From NCBI GenBank assembly GCA_902571315.1, contig CACGBM010000002.1, forward strand, positions 1 to 64,000: DNA of 64,000 bases, in the 5' to 3' direction. The notes under the pieces were generated by a model. The model saw only the letters and a program-made list of their open reading frames with translations. It ran no database searches and was not told the DNA's origin. This document shows, in pieces, positions 17,631-26,402 of the stretch (position 1 is its first letter; every line of letters starts with the position of its first letter). This stretch comes from Rhodospirillaceae bacterium (lineage in GTDB: Bacteria; Pseudomonadota; Alphaproteobacteria; TMED109). The translations under genes were made by a program, and so were the position numbers.

Positions 17631-18014
17631 ATGAATAGTAAGTTATCTAAATACCAAAAAAGTAATATTGTACAGAAAATGAATACAGACGATAAATACG
17701 ATATTATAAACGAGTTACTTTCCGCGCTTAATAAAAATTTAAAAGCAACCTTAATTAATTTAGATAAACAAAAAACCGAAAAAGCAAAAGATACAGCAAA
17801 AAAAGCTCAAAATATTGCACTTGCTTTACAGAATTGTCTAGATGTAAAAAATGGAGGCGAAATAGCACAGAATTTAAATTATTGTTATAGACATATTAGG
17901 TTCGCAACCCAAAATTATTTAGAAAAAGATAAGTCAAACTTACTTACAAGCGCTCATTTCGTATCCGGTGAATTGCTTAGTGGCTGGAAGGGCATGAATA
18001 CTTCTGTTGCTTAA
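17631..18014 (+). CDS. fliS: Flagellin export chaperone FliS
   Basis: A 127-residue helical protein with the FliS core: helices around DIINELLSALNKNLKATL, then IALALQNCLDVKNGGEIAQNLNYCY and IRFATQNYLEKD. FliS binds the C-terminal helix of flagellin in the cytoplasm and keeps it from polymerising before export. It follows fliD, as in many bacteria, but has its own promoter motif. A second, more diverged FliS is encoded at 20437, which may divide the several flagellins between two chaperones. Confidence 0.85.
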   Translation: MNSKLSKYQKSNIVQKMNTDDKYDIINELLSALNKNLKATLINLDKQKTEKAKDTAKKAQNIALALQNCLDVKNGGEIAQNLNYCYRHIRFATQNYLEKDKSNLLTSAHFVSGELLSGWKGMNTSVA

Positions 18015-18033
18015 ATTAGAAAAATAGTTTTTT

Positions 18034-19746
18034 TTGTGTTATTCTCCTGCTAGGGAGAATAAAATATTTAAAGCTAGTAATTATAAATTTTTACTACCAC
18101 TAGTTCTAGCAGTTCTAATAGGAATAATAGTTTCTTTTGCTGTTCAAGGTTTTATATCATTAGTAAATTTAGTTGAGTCTTATTTACGAGGAGATGAACA
18201 TCTATTACTAGGACTTCCTAAAGAATTTCTTGTTATTAGCGGACCTATAATTGCTGGTATAATAGTTTCAATTATTTTTAAATTAGCAAATTTAGATAGA
18301 TGGCATGGTCCAGCAGACAGTATCCTAGCCGCTCATCTTCCCTCGCATAGACCCAATACAGAAGCCGGTTTATTATCAACTTTAGCCTCTGCTATCTCTA
18401 TTTCTGGAGGAGCATCAGTTGGACAATATGGACCCCTAGTTCATTTTGGCGGTGTTATAGGAGATTACTTTTCTAAACTTACTAGAGATCAAACCTCACC
18501 TCACATTTTATTGGCCTGTGGAGCAGCAGCAGCAGTGTCTTCCGGGTTTGGAGCTCCATTCGCAGGGTTAGTATTTGCGCATGAAGTTATAGTAAGACAT
18601 TTTTCTTTAAAGGCAGTGGCTCCTATTTTGATAAGTTCTGTAGTTGCACATACTTTTAGCAGAGAGGTGTACTTATATGAACCACTTTTCCAAATCTCAA
18701 TAGGAGGTATATCAAATTTTTATGAAATTTTCCCACTTGCATTATTAGGAATATTAGCAGGATTTATAGCTTCTCTTTACATGAGAGGCCTAACAGGAAA
18801 GCTTCCAATCCCAAAACAAATTCCTACCTATTTGTTGCCAATAATAGCTGGAATTATATGTGGTATAACTGGATTATTCTTACCTGAAACTTTAGGGCTA
18901 GGAACGAATTTTATCAGAAATATAATTGAAGACCCAATGAGTATTGATTATGTATTTTTACTTTTATTGGGTAAATTATTTCTGACAGTAGTATGTATTA
19001 GACTCTTTTTATTTGGTGGTATTTTTTCTCCTGCATTATTTATAGGAGTATCATTAGGGTGTATTTTTGTAGCTTTTTTTAATCAAATTATTCCTGACTT
19101 AAATTATTCATTATTTGTTATAGCTGGTATGGCTGCAGTTACATCTTGTGTAATAGGTGGTCCTATATCAACTTTATTAATAGTTTTTGAATTAACTTCT
19201 GATTACCAAGTTGCTCTTGGAGCTGGGATAAGCGTATGTTTTTCTAATCTAATTTCGTCAAAAATTTATGGACACTCTGCGTTTGATCAAATGTTACTTA
19301 ATAGAAATATAGATTTACGATTAGGAAGAGATAATCTTCATTTAAAGTCAATTTCTATTAATTCTATTTATAGTAAAAATTATATTAGGTTAGCTCCTGA
19401 GCATAAAGTAGAAGATATGATAAAAATATTGTCGGAATCAGAAAACAGTGACGGTTATATAATAAGCCCTAAAGGTGTTTTGTTAGGAAAAGTATTTCTA
19501 CCAAAACTAATACAAATAGAAAATAAATCTTTACCGCCTGATAAAAATTTATTTACAGGTTTTTTAAGTTTGAATGAAAATCAAAATATATTAGAGGCTA
19601 TAGATCTTATTAAGGACTTTGTAGGTGAGTCAGTTCCTGTTGTTGATAACAATAATAATATACTTGGCATTGTTACTGAAAGTGATTTATTTAATCAATT
19701 GCTTATTGCAGAAAACATAAGAAAAAAAGAGGAATTATCAGACTAA
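18034..19746 (+). CDS. ClC-family chloride channel/transporter with CBS region
   Basis: A ClC protein of about 570 aa: roughly ten hydrophobic segments over residues 12-420, then a soluble tail with two CBS-like stretches (about 440-565; EVDLFNQL-like end ESDLFNQLL). Signature segments are SISGGASVGQYGP and FLFGGIFSPALFIGVSLG. The gating Glu of ClC exchangers (GREGP in E. coli) is Tyr here (GQYGP). The start is uncertain: the only usual start codon is TTG at 18034 without a ribosome site, whereas AGGGAG at 18052-18057 stands 6 nt before an in-frame ATA at 18064. It sits inside the flagellar cluster with no obvious flagellar role. Confidence 0.85.
   Translation: MCYSPARENKIFKASNYKFLLPLVLAVLIGIIVSFAVQGFISLVNLVESYLRGDEHLLLGLPKEFLVISGPIIAGIIVSIIFKLANLDRWHGPADSILAAHLPSHRPNTEAGLLSTLASAISISGGASVGQYGPLVHFGGVIGDYFSKLTRDQTSPHILLACGAAAAVSSGFGAPFAGLVFAHEVIVRHFSLKAVAPILISSVVAHTFSREVYLYEPLFQISIGGISNFYEIFPLALLGILAGFIASLYMRGLTGKLPIPKQIPTYLLPIIAGIICGITGLFLPETLGLGTNFIRNIIEDPMSIDYVFLLLLGKLFLTVVCIRLFLFGGIFSPALFIGVSLGCIFVAFFNQIIPDLNYSLFVIAGMAAVTSCVIGGPISTLLIVFELTSDYQVALGAGISVCFSNLISSKIYGHSAFDQMLLNRNIDLRLGRDNLHLKSISINSIYSKNYIRLAPEHKVEDMIKILSESENSDGYIISPKGVLLGKVFLPKLIQIENKSLPPDKNLFTGFLSLNENQNILEAIDLIKDFVGESVPVVDNNNNILGIVTESDLFNQLLIAENIRKKEELSD
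18041..18060 (+). promoter_or_regulatory. Hairpin masking a ribosome site
   Basis: ATTCTCC-TGCTAG-GGAGAAT forms a perfect 7-bp stem. The right arm overlaps the only Shine-Dalgarno-like AGGGAG before the ClC gene, so folding would hide it. There is no T-run downstream, so it is not a usual terminator. Confidence 0.4.
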
Positions 19747-20082
19747 CTAAATTTCCTCTATCCAATTTTCATCATAATTTACAGCTTTATCATCAATTAA
19801 TAAATCAAAACTAGGCTTTCCTAAAATAAGTTTATTAAATTTTAGATTCCAGCTTTGTAATTGATTAAGAGTAAATTTATATCCTAATTCGTAAGCTTTC
19901 TTATAATTATTATTTGTTCTTCCCATAAAGCGTGCTGTAAAAATTATAATTTGATTGCCTTCATCGTACAAGTGGTTGATTTTTTTAATTGCTTTTTTAT
20001 TAGGTTTAGAGTTTTTATAATCACTTCCTTCCGTATGACATATTACACCGTCTATATCAAAGGCTAGAACTTTTTGCTTCAT
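19747..20082 (-). CDS. Small HAD-type phosphatase
   Basis: A 111-residue HAD protein without a cap domain: motif I AFDIDGVICHTEG, motif II IIIFTARFMGR, a Lys-bearing LILGKPSFDLLIDDKAVNYD as motif III/IV. Such short proteins are annotated in capsule or LPS clusters as sugar-phosphate phosphatases. It directly follows (0 bp gap) the unknown gene at 20083, so both form one transcription unit. A role in sugar supply for surface glycan or flagellin decoration is possible but not shown. Confidence 0.75.
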   Translation of the reverse strand: MKQKVLAFDIDGVICHTEGSDYKNSKPNKKAIKKINHLYDEGNQIIIFTARFMGRTNNNYKKAYELGYKFTLNQLQSWNLKFNKLILGKPSFDLLIDDKAVNYDENWIEEI

Positions 20083-20421
20083 TTAAGCTAAAATATTTAT
20101 CTGAGATTGGAACTCTTTATTTTTATTTTCTAATGTTGAAATCATATTGTATTTTGTTATTGCTTCATTTTGATTAAATATCGGACCAAGTAAATTTTTT
20201 GCTTTTAAAAACTTTTCGGTATCAAAAGCAATACTAGGGGCAATATTTTTTGAATAAAGGTTTTTTAGATTTTCTTTTTCAGCATATTCTTTTGATCTAA
20301 GATTATTATTTACAGTATTAACAACTCTCGGTCCGTTTATTGGCATACCATTTGCAGTATCAACTTTAGAATAAGGACTTAAAGAACTATTTGGAGTAAA
20401 AATTAAATTGTTTTCAATCAT
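20083..20421 (-). CDS. Unknown protein, about 112 aa
   Basis: I do not recognise it. The chosen start at 20421 (MIENNLIFTPN) avoids a longer version from 20436 whose ATG overlaps the ATG of the divergent gene in CATATG. The protein is soluble, Asn/Lys-rich, with a Pro/Gly-containing first half (GMPINGPRVVN) and a helical C-terminal half ending NKEFQSQINILA. It lies between the HAD gene and a FliS-like gene; co-location suggests an accessory flagellar role, which is an inference. Confidence 0.65.
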   Translation of the reverse strand: MIENNLIFTPNSSLSPYSKVDTANGMPINGPRVVNTVNNNLRSKEYAEKENLKNLYSKNIAPSIAFDTEKFLKAKNLLGPIFNQNEAITKYNMISTLENKNKEFQSQINILA

Positions 20422-20436
20422 ATTTAATAATAACAT

Positions 20437-20856
20437 ATGTATATAAATAAATCAAAAAATTTACAAAGCTATAAAACATCAGAAGAGTCCTCTTATGCAG
20501 TTAAGGATAAACCTGCTGTGGTGTCTGCTATTTTAATGGAATTAAAGAGATCAATGAACATAGTAGCAGATAAAATAGAGAGTACTAAAGATTGGAAACC
20601 ATCAGAAGACGATATTAAGTTAAAAAATAAACATTTTACAAAAGCTTTAACAGCAATTTATTCATTACAAGTATCATTAAATTTTGATGATGGTAGCAGT
20701 AATATTGCAATTAAACTTTTTCAATTGTATGAATATTGCAGACAACAATTAATTAAAGGTTTTTCTAAAAAAGTCGTTGATGGTATTAAGAAAGGTGCTG
20801 AAGCTATTGAAAGTATATGTGAGGCTTGGCAAAAGGGAGTAGCAAATGCAAAATAA
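20437..20856 (+). CDS. Second FliS-like flagellin chaperone
   Basis: A 139-residue helical protein with FliS features: LMELKRSMNIVADKIES, then AIYSLQVSLNFDDGSSNIAIKLFQLYEYCRQQL, where LxxxLNFDxGxxxAxxLxxLYxYC matches the FliS core helix. It is diverged from the FliS at 17631. The next gene (FliT-like) overlaps it by 11 bp, as fliT commonly follows fliS. It may serve one of the flagellin types or the giant FlgK. Confidence 0.75.
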   Translation: MYINKSKNLQSYKTSEESSYAVKDKPAVVSAILMELKRSMNIVADKIESTKDWKPSEDDIKLKNKHFTKALTAIYSLQVSLNFDDGSSNIAIKLFQLYEYCRQQLIKGFSKKVVDGIKKGAEAIESICEAWQKGVANAK

Positions 20857-21148
20857 TTCTGAAAAAAAAATTGACCGATATTTGGATCATTTAGAATTTC
20901 TTTCTTCAAAGATAGCAAACAATATTTCTATGGGCTTATTCCAAGATGTTAATAAAATGGATTATGAAAGAAAAGCAATAATAAATAAAATATCATCTGA
21001 TACAGCTAATTTAAACCATACGAGAAGAAATAGGCTTAAATTAGTTTGGATTAACAATAATAAAATGATAAATAAATTAGAAGATATAAACCAAAATAAT
21101 AAGAAAAAATATCTTAAGTCTAAAAAAACTTTAAAAGCATATAGCTAA
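20846..21148 (+). CDS. FliT-like small helical protein
   Basis: A 100-residue, very charged and probably all-helical protein (IDRYLDHLEFLSSKI, ERKAIINKISSD, MINKLEDINQNNKKK). Position directly after a fliS gene with an 11-bp overlap and the size fit FliT, the chaperone for the FliD cap, but no residue pattern secures this. Otherwise it is an unknown accessory protein. A 76-bp AT-rich gap with no visible terminator separates it from the TPR-sulfotransferase gene. Confidence 0.55.
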   Translation: MQNNSEKKIDRYLDHLEFLSSKIANNISMGLFQDVNKMDYERKAIINKISSDTANLNHTRRNRLKLVWINNNKMINKLEDINQNNKKKYLKSKKTLKAYS

Positions 21149-21224
21149 GGTTATTAAAATTAAATTTTACAGTTTTTCATTTTATTAATAAGAGCAGAAC
21201 TTAAATTATAGTTTTAAAACAAAT

Positions 21225-23300
21225 ATGAATTTTCCTTCAAAAGATAAACTAATTAATATTGAAAGTGCTTTTAATAATGCACGATATTTAGATGTTTTAA
21301 AACAAGCTGATGATTTAATTAAAATATATCCAAACCATAAATCTGGCTGGAATGCTTTAGGGGCAGTTTTGATGAAAATGGGTGAAAAGAAGAAAGCACT
21401 AAATATTTATATTAATGCCGTAAAGTTAATACCAGAAGATTTTGATATTTACAATAACCTAGGAAAAGTCCAGCAACAACTTGGTCATTTAAATGACTCA
21501 GAAAATAGTTTTAAAAAAGCTTTGGAACTAAATTTTGATAATTTTTATACACATTTTAATCTTGGCAATACTTTATATCATCTTAAAAAGAAAAATGAAG
21601 CAGCCGAATACTTAGAAAATGCTACTAAAATAAAACCCAATGATTTTTATGCAAAAGTAAATTTAGGGGTTGTTTTTATGGAACTTCATAAATATGAAAA
21701 AGCAAAAAATATTTTTCAGAAAGCTTTAAAAATAGATTCTCAAAACAAACAAATTCATAATTATTTAGGAACTGCTTTACTAGAATTAGGAGAAATTGAA
21801 GAGTCTATCATTCATTATACTAATGCTATTGATTTAGATAATAATTATATTGAAGCCTGGAATAATGTTTATTATTCAATTCATGCAGGTAAATATTTAA
21901 AGCCTTATGAAAAAGAAAAAATAAATACAATATTAAATAAAAAAATTAGAAATTTAAATAATATACAACTACATATACTTAATCTAAAACTGAACTCAGA
22001 ATCTGTAGAATTTTTTAACTTTCTTAAGAAAAATTTATATATACATAATAAAAATAATAAATTAATAAAAAATACTTGTACAAAGTTAGCTAAAAAAGAA
22101 TATAAGAATAAATACTACAAAAATGATATAATAAACTTACTTCATTTTGGAAGAAGCGGTACAGGTCTTCTTCATAGCTTACTAGATAATCATCCTGAAA
22201 TTTCTACTTTACCAGGAATTTATCTTAGTGAGTATTTTGATACATCTATTTGGGAAAATATAACAAATCTAGGATTTGATAAAATGATTGAAACTTTCAT
22301 AAATATTTATGAGGTTCTATTTGATTCTAGATCTTCTAAACCTGTTCCTTCAATAAATAGAGGATTTATTAAAAATATAGGAATTACTGAGGGAATGACA
22401 AAACTTGGTAAATATAAAGATGAGTTTTTATATGTAGATAGAACTTTATTCAAAAAGGAATTGGAAGATCTAACGTCATCATTTCAATATTTAGATCAAC
22501 TCACATTTTTTAATCTAATACATACGGCATATGAGAAAGCCTCAAAACAGAATGAGAAAAAAAGTAAAATTTTTTATCATATTCATAACCCAGATATAAA
22601 TGCTAATATAAACTATTTACGATTGGCTCCTAATAGTAAGTGGATAATAATGATAAGAAATCCAATAGAAAGTCTGGAGTCTTGGATTTTTAATTATTTT
22701 AATGAAGGTAACTATTCAAAAATAGTAGTTAATATTAAAACAATGCTTTTTGGTGTTAATAGTATATTTTTACATGATGTTAATGCTGTGGGTGTTCGTT
22801 TAGAAGATTTGAAGGAAAACCCAAAAGGTACACTTTCAGAATTATGTAAGTGGATGGGAATTAAAAATAATAAATCATTATATTCAATGACAGCACAAGG
22901 CAAGAGATGGTGGGGCGATGATAGTTCAACAAATATTGAGGCATTTGGAAAAATAAATAAATCAAAAATAGGAAAGGTTTTTACTGAAAAGGATAGATAT
23001 ATTTTACAAACTTTATTTTATCCTCTTAGCGAGAGGTTTGGTTATGTAAAAAAAGATACAAAAAAATTTAAAAGTGATTTAAAAATTATCTACCCATTAA
23101 TGCAAGAGATGTTTGATTTTGAAAAAGAATTAGCAAAAAATATGAATATTAAGAATAAAAGTTTTATAAAATTAGGATATTATAAGTATCTCAGAGTAAT
23201 ACTTCAAGAAAGATGGAGTCTTCTTAATGAAGACTATACTTACTCTAACATGATTAAACCTCTTCTTTTACCTTCAAATTTAAGCAAAGCAGTAAAGTAA
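21225..23300 (+). CDS. TPR-sulfotransferase fusion protein A
   Basis: A 691-residue cytoplasmic-looking protein. Residues ~5-230 contain six to seven TPR units (for example YNNLGKVQQQLGHLNDSENSFKKALEL), which bind other proteins. Residues ~300-660 form a sulfotransferase: the 5'-phosphosulfate loop LLHFGRSGTGLLHSLLDNHP and the 3'-phosphate motif WIIMIRNPIESLESW, both expected for PAPS binding. It probably transfers sulfate to a protein or glycan recruited by the TPR part. It lies downstream of fliS/fliT-like genes and is a close paralogue of the gene at 26403. Codon use is like its AT-rich neighbours. Confidence 0.85.
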   Translation: MNFPSKDKLINIESAFNNARYLDVLKQADDLIKIYPNHKSGWNALGAVLMKMGEKKKALNIYINAVKLIPEDFDIYNNLGKVQQQLGHLNDSENSFKKALELNFDNFYTHFNLGNTLYHLKKKNEAAEYLENATKIKPNDFYAKVNLGVVFMELHKYEKAKNIFQKALKIDSQNKQIHNYLGTALLELGEIEESIIHYTNAIDLDNNYIEAWNNVYYSIHAGKYLKPYEKEKINTILNKKIRNLNNIQLHILNLKLNSESVEFFNFLKKNLYIHNKNNKLIKNTCTKLAKKEYKNKYYKNDIINLLHFGRSGTGLLHSLLDNHPEISTLPGIYLSEYFDTSIWENITNLGFDKMIETFINIYEVLFDSRSSKPVPSINRGFIKNIGITEGMTKLGKYKDEFLYVDRTLFKKELEDLTSSFQYLDQLTFFNLIHTAYEKASKQNEKKSKIFYHIHNPDINANINYLRLAPNSKWIIMIRNPIESLESWIFNYFNEGNYSKIVVNIKTMLFGVNSIFLHDVNAVGVRLEDLKENPKGTLSELCKWMGIKNNKSLYSMTAQGKRWWGDDSSTNIEAFGKINKSKIGKVFTEKDRYILQTLFYPLSERFGYVKKDTKKFKSDLKIIYPLMQEMFDFEKELAKNMNIKNKSFIKLGYYKYLRVILQERWSLLNEDYTYSNMIKPLLLPSNLSKAVK

Positions 23301-23681
23301 ATAAATACACAAAATTTTCAACAACGAAAGATTGATTTAAATAGTAACATACGAGGTTATCTTTTTTAAAGCTTGTTAATTATATCCTAAAATACTGTTT
23401 TTGTAGCCATAGGGGATAGCTTTAAACTTCATCAAGCACCCTAATAGGTTAAAGAAGAGCTTGGCCCTAATATGTCTAAATAACCTTATCTGGTAGAGCA
23501 TTACTGAGCATTCAGTTCTTCTGAAATAATAAGGTGGATACTTGCCACAATAAATTAAGTTCTATTCCAAAATTTTGTTGTTTTTGAAAGCTAGTAAGAT
23601 TTAGCTTTTTAGTTTTATATTAAGTCTCACAGCTAAGTGTTTGGCTTCTATCTTATGTGAGGTTGTAAAAGGTGATTATAC
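23301..23681. other. 381-bp gap without a recognisable gene
   Basis: No open frame of useful length or RNA gene is evident on either strand. The composition is a little less AT-rich than the sulfotransferase gene before it. Short frames carry stops that might mark a decayed gene (about 23440-23540), but I cannot name it. A weak TAAC/GTTA stem followed by TTTTTT at about 23343-23368 could end transcription of the sulfotransferase gene. Confidence 0.4.
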
Positions 23682-25760
23682 TTAAGGCTTCTGACACCAA
23701 AACTGGTACATACCAGCGAAAGCTTGGCGGTTTCTTTTCTCGTACTGATGCCACAGTTCGAAATCATAGATATCCTCTTCATTCCTATGAAGTTCCTTAA
23801 AATTTGAGATAACGTCTTGATTTTCAAATCCACAGAACTTAAGTCCAAGTTCATCTAAAGAGTTTTTAATCTGTGGAAGCGTAAAACGATGCTCTTGTAT
23901 GTGAAATATTAAGTCTCTCAACGCACTGTGACTAAAAAAATCATTCGATGTAGTTAATAGCCGATGATCTTCGTCATGAGATTCTGCAAGTGACTGTCTG
24001 AATTTTCTAATGTCAGCTTCAGATGTACCTACTTTCAATTTTGTAATTTCCTTTCGAACCTTTACAATATGGTGTCTAGCCAACTCACTATACAAACCTA
24101 TCTTCATCAATCCACCGGGCTTTAATAAATCAACGATAACTTTCCATCCAACCATCGGTTCATCCATATGATGAAGAACACCCACACTTTCAATAATGTC
24201 AAATTCCTTGCCTATCTGATGGAGATGTAAAATATCTGCTTGCAAATATTCCAGATTGTCAAACTCCAATTCACTGGTTTTTCTCTTTGCATAAGCCAGG
24301 CTTGCAAGGCTTAAATCCACAGCAGTGACATTACAATTTGAAAATCGAGAAGCAGTTCCTATCGAATGTTGCCCTGTGCCGCAACCAGCGATAAGTATAG
24401 CTGGAGCAGTCACGTTTTTAATATTTTCGGAATATAGCTGAAGATTTAACTCATCACAAACTGCAGCAATTGGTTTTGCCTTTATCGGAGCGTGGAGTTT
24501 CACCCATCTTGGATAGGGATTCTCTTCATACTGCTCTCTAACTTTAAGTGACACATCGTCGGATATTTCTTCCAAAACAGGAATGTCTTTCGCTATCATT
24601 TTCTCGAGAAATGGCTCTTCTATTAGCCTCTTCTTCACACCTTCTAAATTATCAAGAGACTCTAGCTTTTGACACCAATCATACTGGTGAAGTGGACGAT
24701 AAGACGCTAAACACAAAATCTTTATGGCTTCTGGCTGCTCTGATTGCATTAGGGTTTGCGAAATCTTAACTACTAATTCGCCAATCAATTGAGTTTCTTC
24801 GTCACTTTCAATGAAAATATATTCATTAGTAAAACAATGAATGGAAAGCGTTGATAAAAAATAGATGAGTTCAGAAGATACCTCTACTTTATCCAGATTT
24901 TTGAGAAGCATACATCGTATCGCAGTAAAGAGTTTCTCAAACTGAAGCTCAGGAAGAGGACTTACACGCATCAGATGATGAAGAAGAGGAAATTTATTTA
25001 TACTTCCAATTATAGAAGTTACCTCGTTAAGGCTCACAGAAAAATTTTTCTCAAGTAGTAAATTCTTGATTTGAGTATCATGCTTTAAAAGACTTAAAAT
25101 ACTAGCCGCTACATCTTTAGGACGCGTAAAATTTCCAGCAGTTAACAGTCGGGTTAATGAGGTATAAAGCTTGGGGTTTGCTGAATTGAATCTTAAGTTT
25201 TTGATAGCGATACCTAGGTTTACATGGGCTTCGGCATAGTTAGGTTGCAACGCTATCGCTCGGCTATAGCTTGCTAGAGATTCGTCTAATCTTCCTAGTT
25301 CTTGTAGGGTGACACCCAGGTTGTTGTGAGCTAGGGCAAAGTCGGACTTCAAGGCTAATGCTTGTTTATAGCTTGCTAGAGCTTCGTCTAATCTTCCTAG
25401 TTCTTGTAGGGTGACACCCAGGTCGTTGTGAGCTTTGGCATAGTCAGGTTGCAACGCTATCGCTTTGCAATAGCTTGCTAGAGCTTCGTCTAATATTCCT
25501 AGGTCTTTGAGCGTGTTACCTAAATTGCTGTGGGCTTCGGCATAATCAGGTTGCAACGCTATCGTTTTGCTAAAGGTTGCTAGAGCTTCGTCTAATCTTC
25601 TCAGTTTTTGAAGCGTAGCACCCAAGTTGTTGTGAGCTAGGGCAAAGTCAGGTTGCAACACTATCGCTTGGTTATAGCTTGCTAGAGCTTCATCTAATTT
25701 TCCTAGCTCTTTGAGCGTGTTACCTAAGTTGTAGTGAGCTAGGGGAAAGTCAGGATTCAA
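23682..25760 (-). CDS. TPR-methyltransferase protein, downstream part of a split gene
   Basis: Residues ~1-180 are five to six near-identical 34-residue TPRs; a helical linker follows; residues ~410-600 are a class I SAM methyltransferase with motif I ILIAGCGTGQHSIG, acidic AVDLSLASLAYAK and SVGVLHHMDEPMVGW. The C-terminal tail ends QYEKRNRQAFAGMYQFWCQKP. The frame is the same as that of 25809-26291, with one TAA between, so this is the rear part of a once longer gene (870 codons). The first start here, TTG at 25760, lies in mid-repeat. Base composition is visibly richer in G/C than both flanking genes, suggesting transfer. Confidence 0.75.
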   Translation of the reverse strand: MNPDFPLAHYNLGNTLKELGKLDEALASYNQAIVLQPDFALAHNNLGATLQKLRRLDEALATFSKTIALQPDYAEAHSNLGNTLKDLGILDEALASYCKAIALQPDYAKAHNDLGVTLQELGRLDEALASYKQALALKSDFALAHNNLGVTLQELGRLDESLASYSRAIALQPNYAEAHVNLGIAIKNLRFNSANPKLYTSLTRLLTAGNFTRPKDVAASILSLLKHDTQIKNLLLEKNFSVSLNEVTSIIGSINKFPLLHHLMRVSPLPELQFEKLFTAIRCMLLKNLDKVEVSSELIYFLSTLSIHCFTNEYIFIESDEETQLIGELVVKISQTLMQSEQPEAIKILCLASYRPLHQYDWCQKLESLDNLEGVKKRLIEEPFLEKMIAKDIPVLEEISDDVSLKVREQYEENPYPRWVKLHAPIKAKPIAAVCDELNLQLYSENIKNVTAPAILIAGCGTGQHSIGTASRFSNCNVTAVDLSLASLAYAKRKTSELEFDNLEYLQADILHLHQIGKEFDIIESVGVLHHMDEPMVGWKVIVDLLKPGGLMKIGLYSELARHHIVKVRKEITKLKVGTSEADIRKFRQSLAESHDEDHRLLTTSNDFFSHSALRDLIFHIQEHRFTLPQIKNSLDELGLKFCGFENQDVISNFKELHRNEEDIYDFELWHQYEKRNRQAFAGMYQFWCQKP

Positions 25761-26060
25761 GGCTATCGCTTTGCTACAGCTTGCTAGAGCTTCGTCTAAT
25801 CTTCCCAGTTATAGAAGCGTGGCACCCAAGTTGATGTGGGCTAAGGCAAAATTAGGTTCAAACCTTATCGCTTTGCTATAGCTTGCTAGAGCTTCGTCTA
25901 ATCTTCCTAGTTCTTGCTGCGTGACACCCAAGTTGCTGTGGGCTAAGGCAAAATTAGGTTTCAACCTTATCGCTTTCCTATAGCTTGCTTGAGCTTCGTC
26001 TAATCTTCCTAGTTCTTTGAGCGTGGTACCTAAGTTGTAATGGGCAACAGCGTCTTGAGG
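25200..26060 (-). repeat. Tandem 102-bp TPR-coding repeats
   Basis: About nine consecutive units of 102 bp, each encoding a 34-residue TPR of type AxAHxNLGxTLxELGRLDEAL. DNA identity between units is high, with whole blocks repeated exactly, so the array was expanded recently or is kept alike by recombination. It spans the stop codon at 25809-25811. Spacing and coding content exclude a CRISPR array. Confidence 0.85.
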
Positions 26061-26291
26061 AGATAATGCAACTGCTGTCTGATTAGCATCTACGGCTTCA
26101 GACTTTCTACCTGTTGCTCCTAATACGGCGCTTAAAACTTGCCAAGCAAATTGATGCTTAGGAAAAGTTTTGGTAATGTGTATAGCGAGCTTTTCTGCTT
26201 CATTAAATCGCCCGCTCTGATAATGCTCTAATAGGCTATTGAGTTTTTGCTGAGATGGATTGTTAGCTTTTAAGTTTTGTTTTTTTACCAT
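25809..26291 (-). pseudogene. N-terminal fragment of the split TPR-methyltransferase gene
   Basis: 160 codons beginning MVKKQNLKANNPSQQKLNSLL and running into TPR units (AHYNLGTTLKELGRLDEAQ). It ends at TAA (25811-25809) exactly where the repeat pattern demands a coding triplet: the related unit at about 25610 reads CTTCAAAAACTG where this one has CTTCTATAACTG, so two A-T changes made the stop. The following codons continue the TPR in the same frame. Either a recent loss-of-function mutation or a truncated TPR protein made separately from the downstream part. Confidence 0.75.
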
Positions 26292-26402
26292 CTTTATTTT
26301 ATTATAAATATTAATATTATTTTAATAAATTTAAATAAAAATTTTCTAAATAATATTAATTACTTTATTTTATTATTGGCATTTATATTGCTTATCATTG
26401 CT

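Noticed and set aside
20824-20850. TTGGCA...GC at the end of the second fliS-like gene as a sigma-54 promoter
   Set aside because: GG and GC are 12 nt apart instead of 10 and the site lies inside a gene.
23301-23681. tRNA gene or intact insertion sequence in the gap
   Set aside because: No cloverleaf arms, CCA context, terminal inverted repeats or transposase motif could be found.
25200-26060. Regular repeats that might be a CRISPR array
   Set aside because: The period is 102 bp with no variable spacers, and the repeats translate to 34-residue TPR units in one frame.
26277-26402. A 42-residue hydrophobic N-terminal extension (membrane anchor) on the second TPR-sulfotransferase
   Set aside because: It is coded by very AT-rich DNA that overlaps the start of the divergent gene, and the paralogue at 21225 has no such part; ATG at 26403 fits better.
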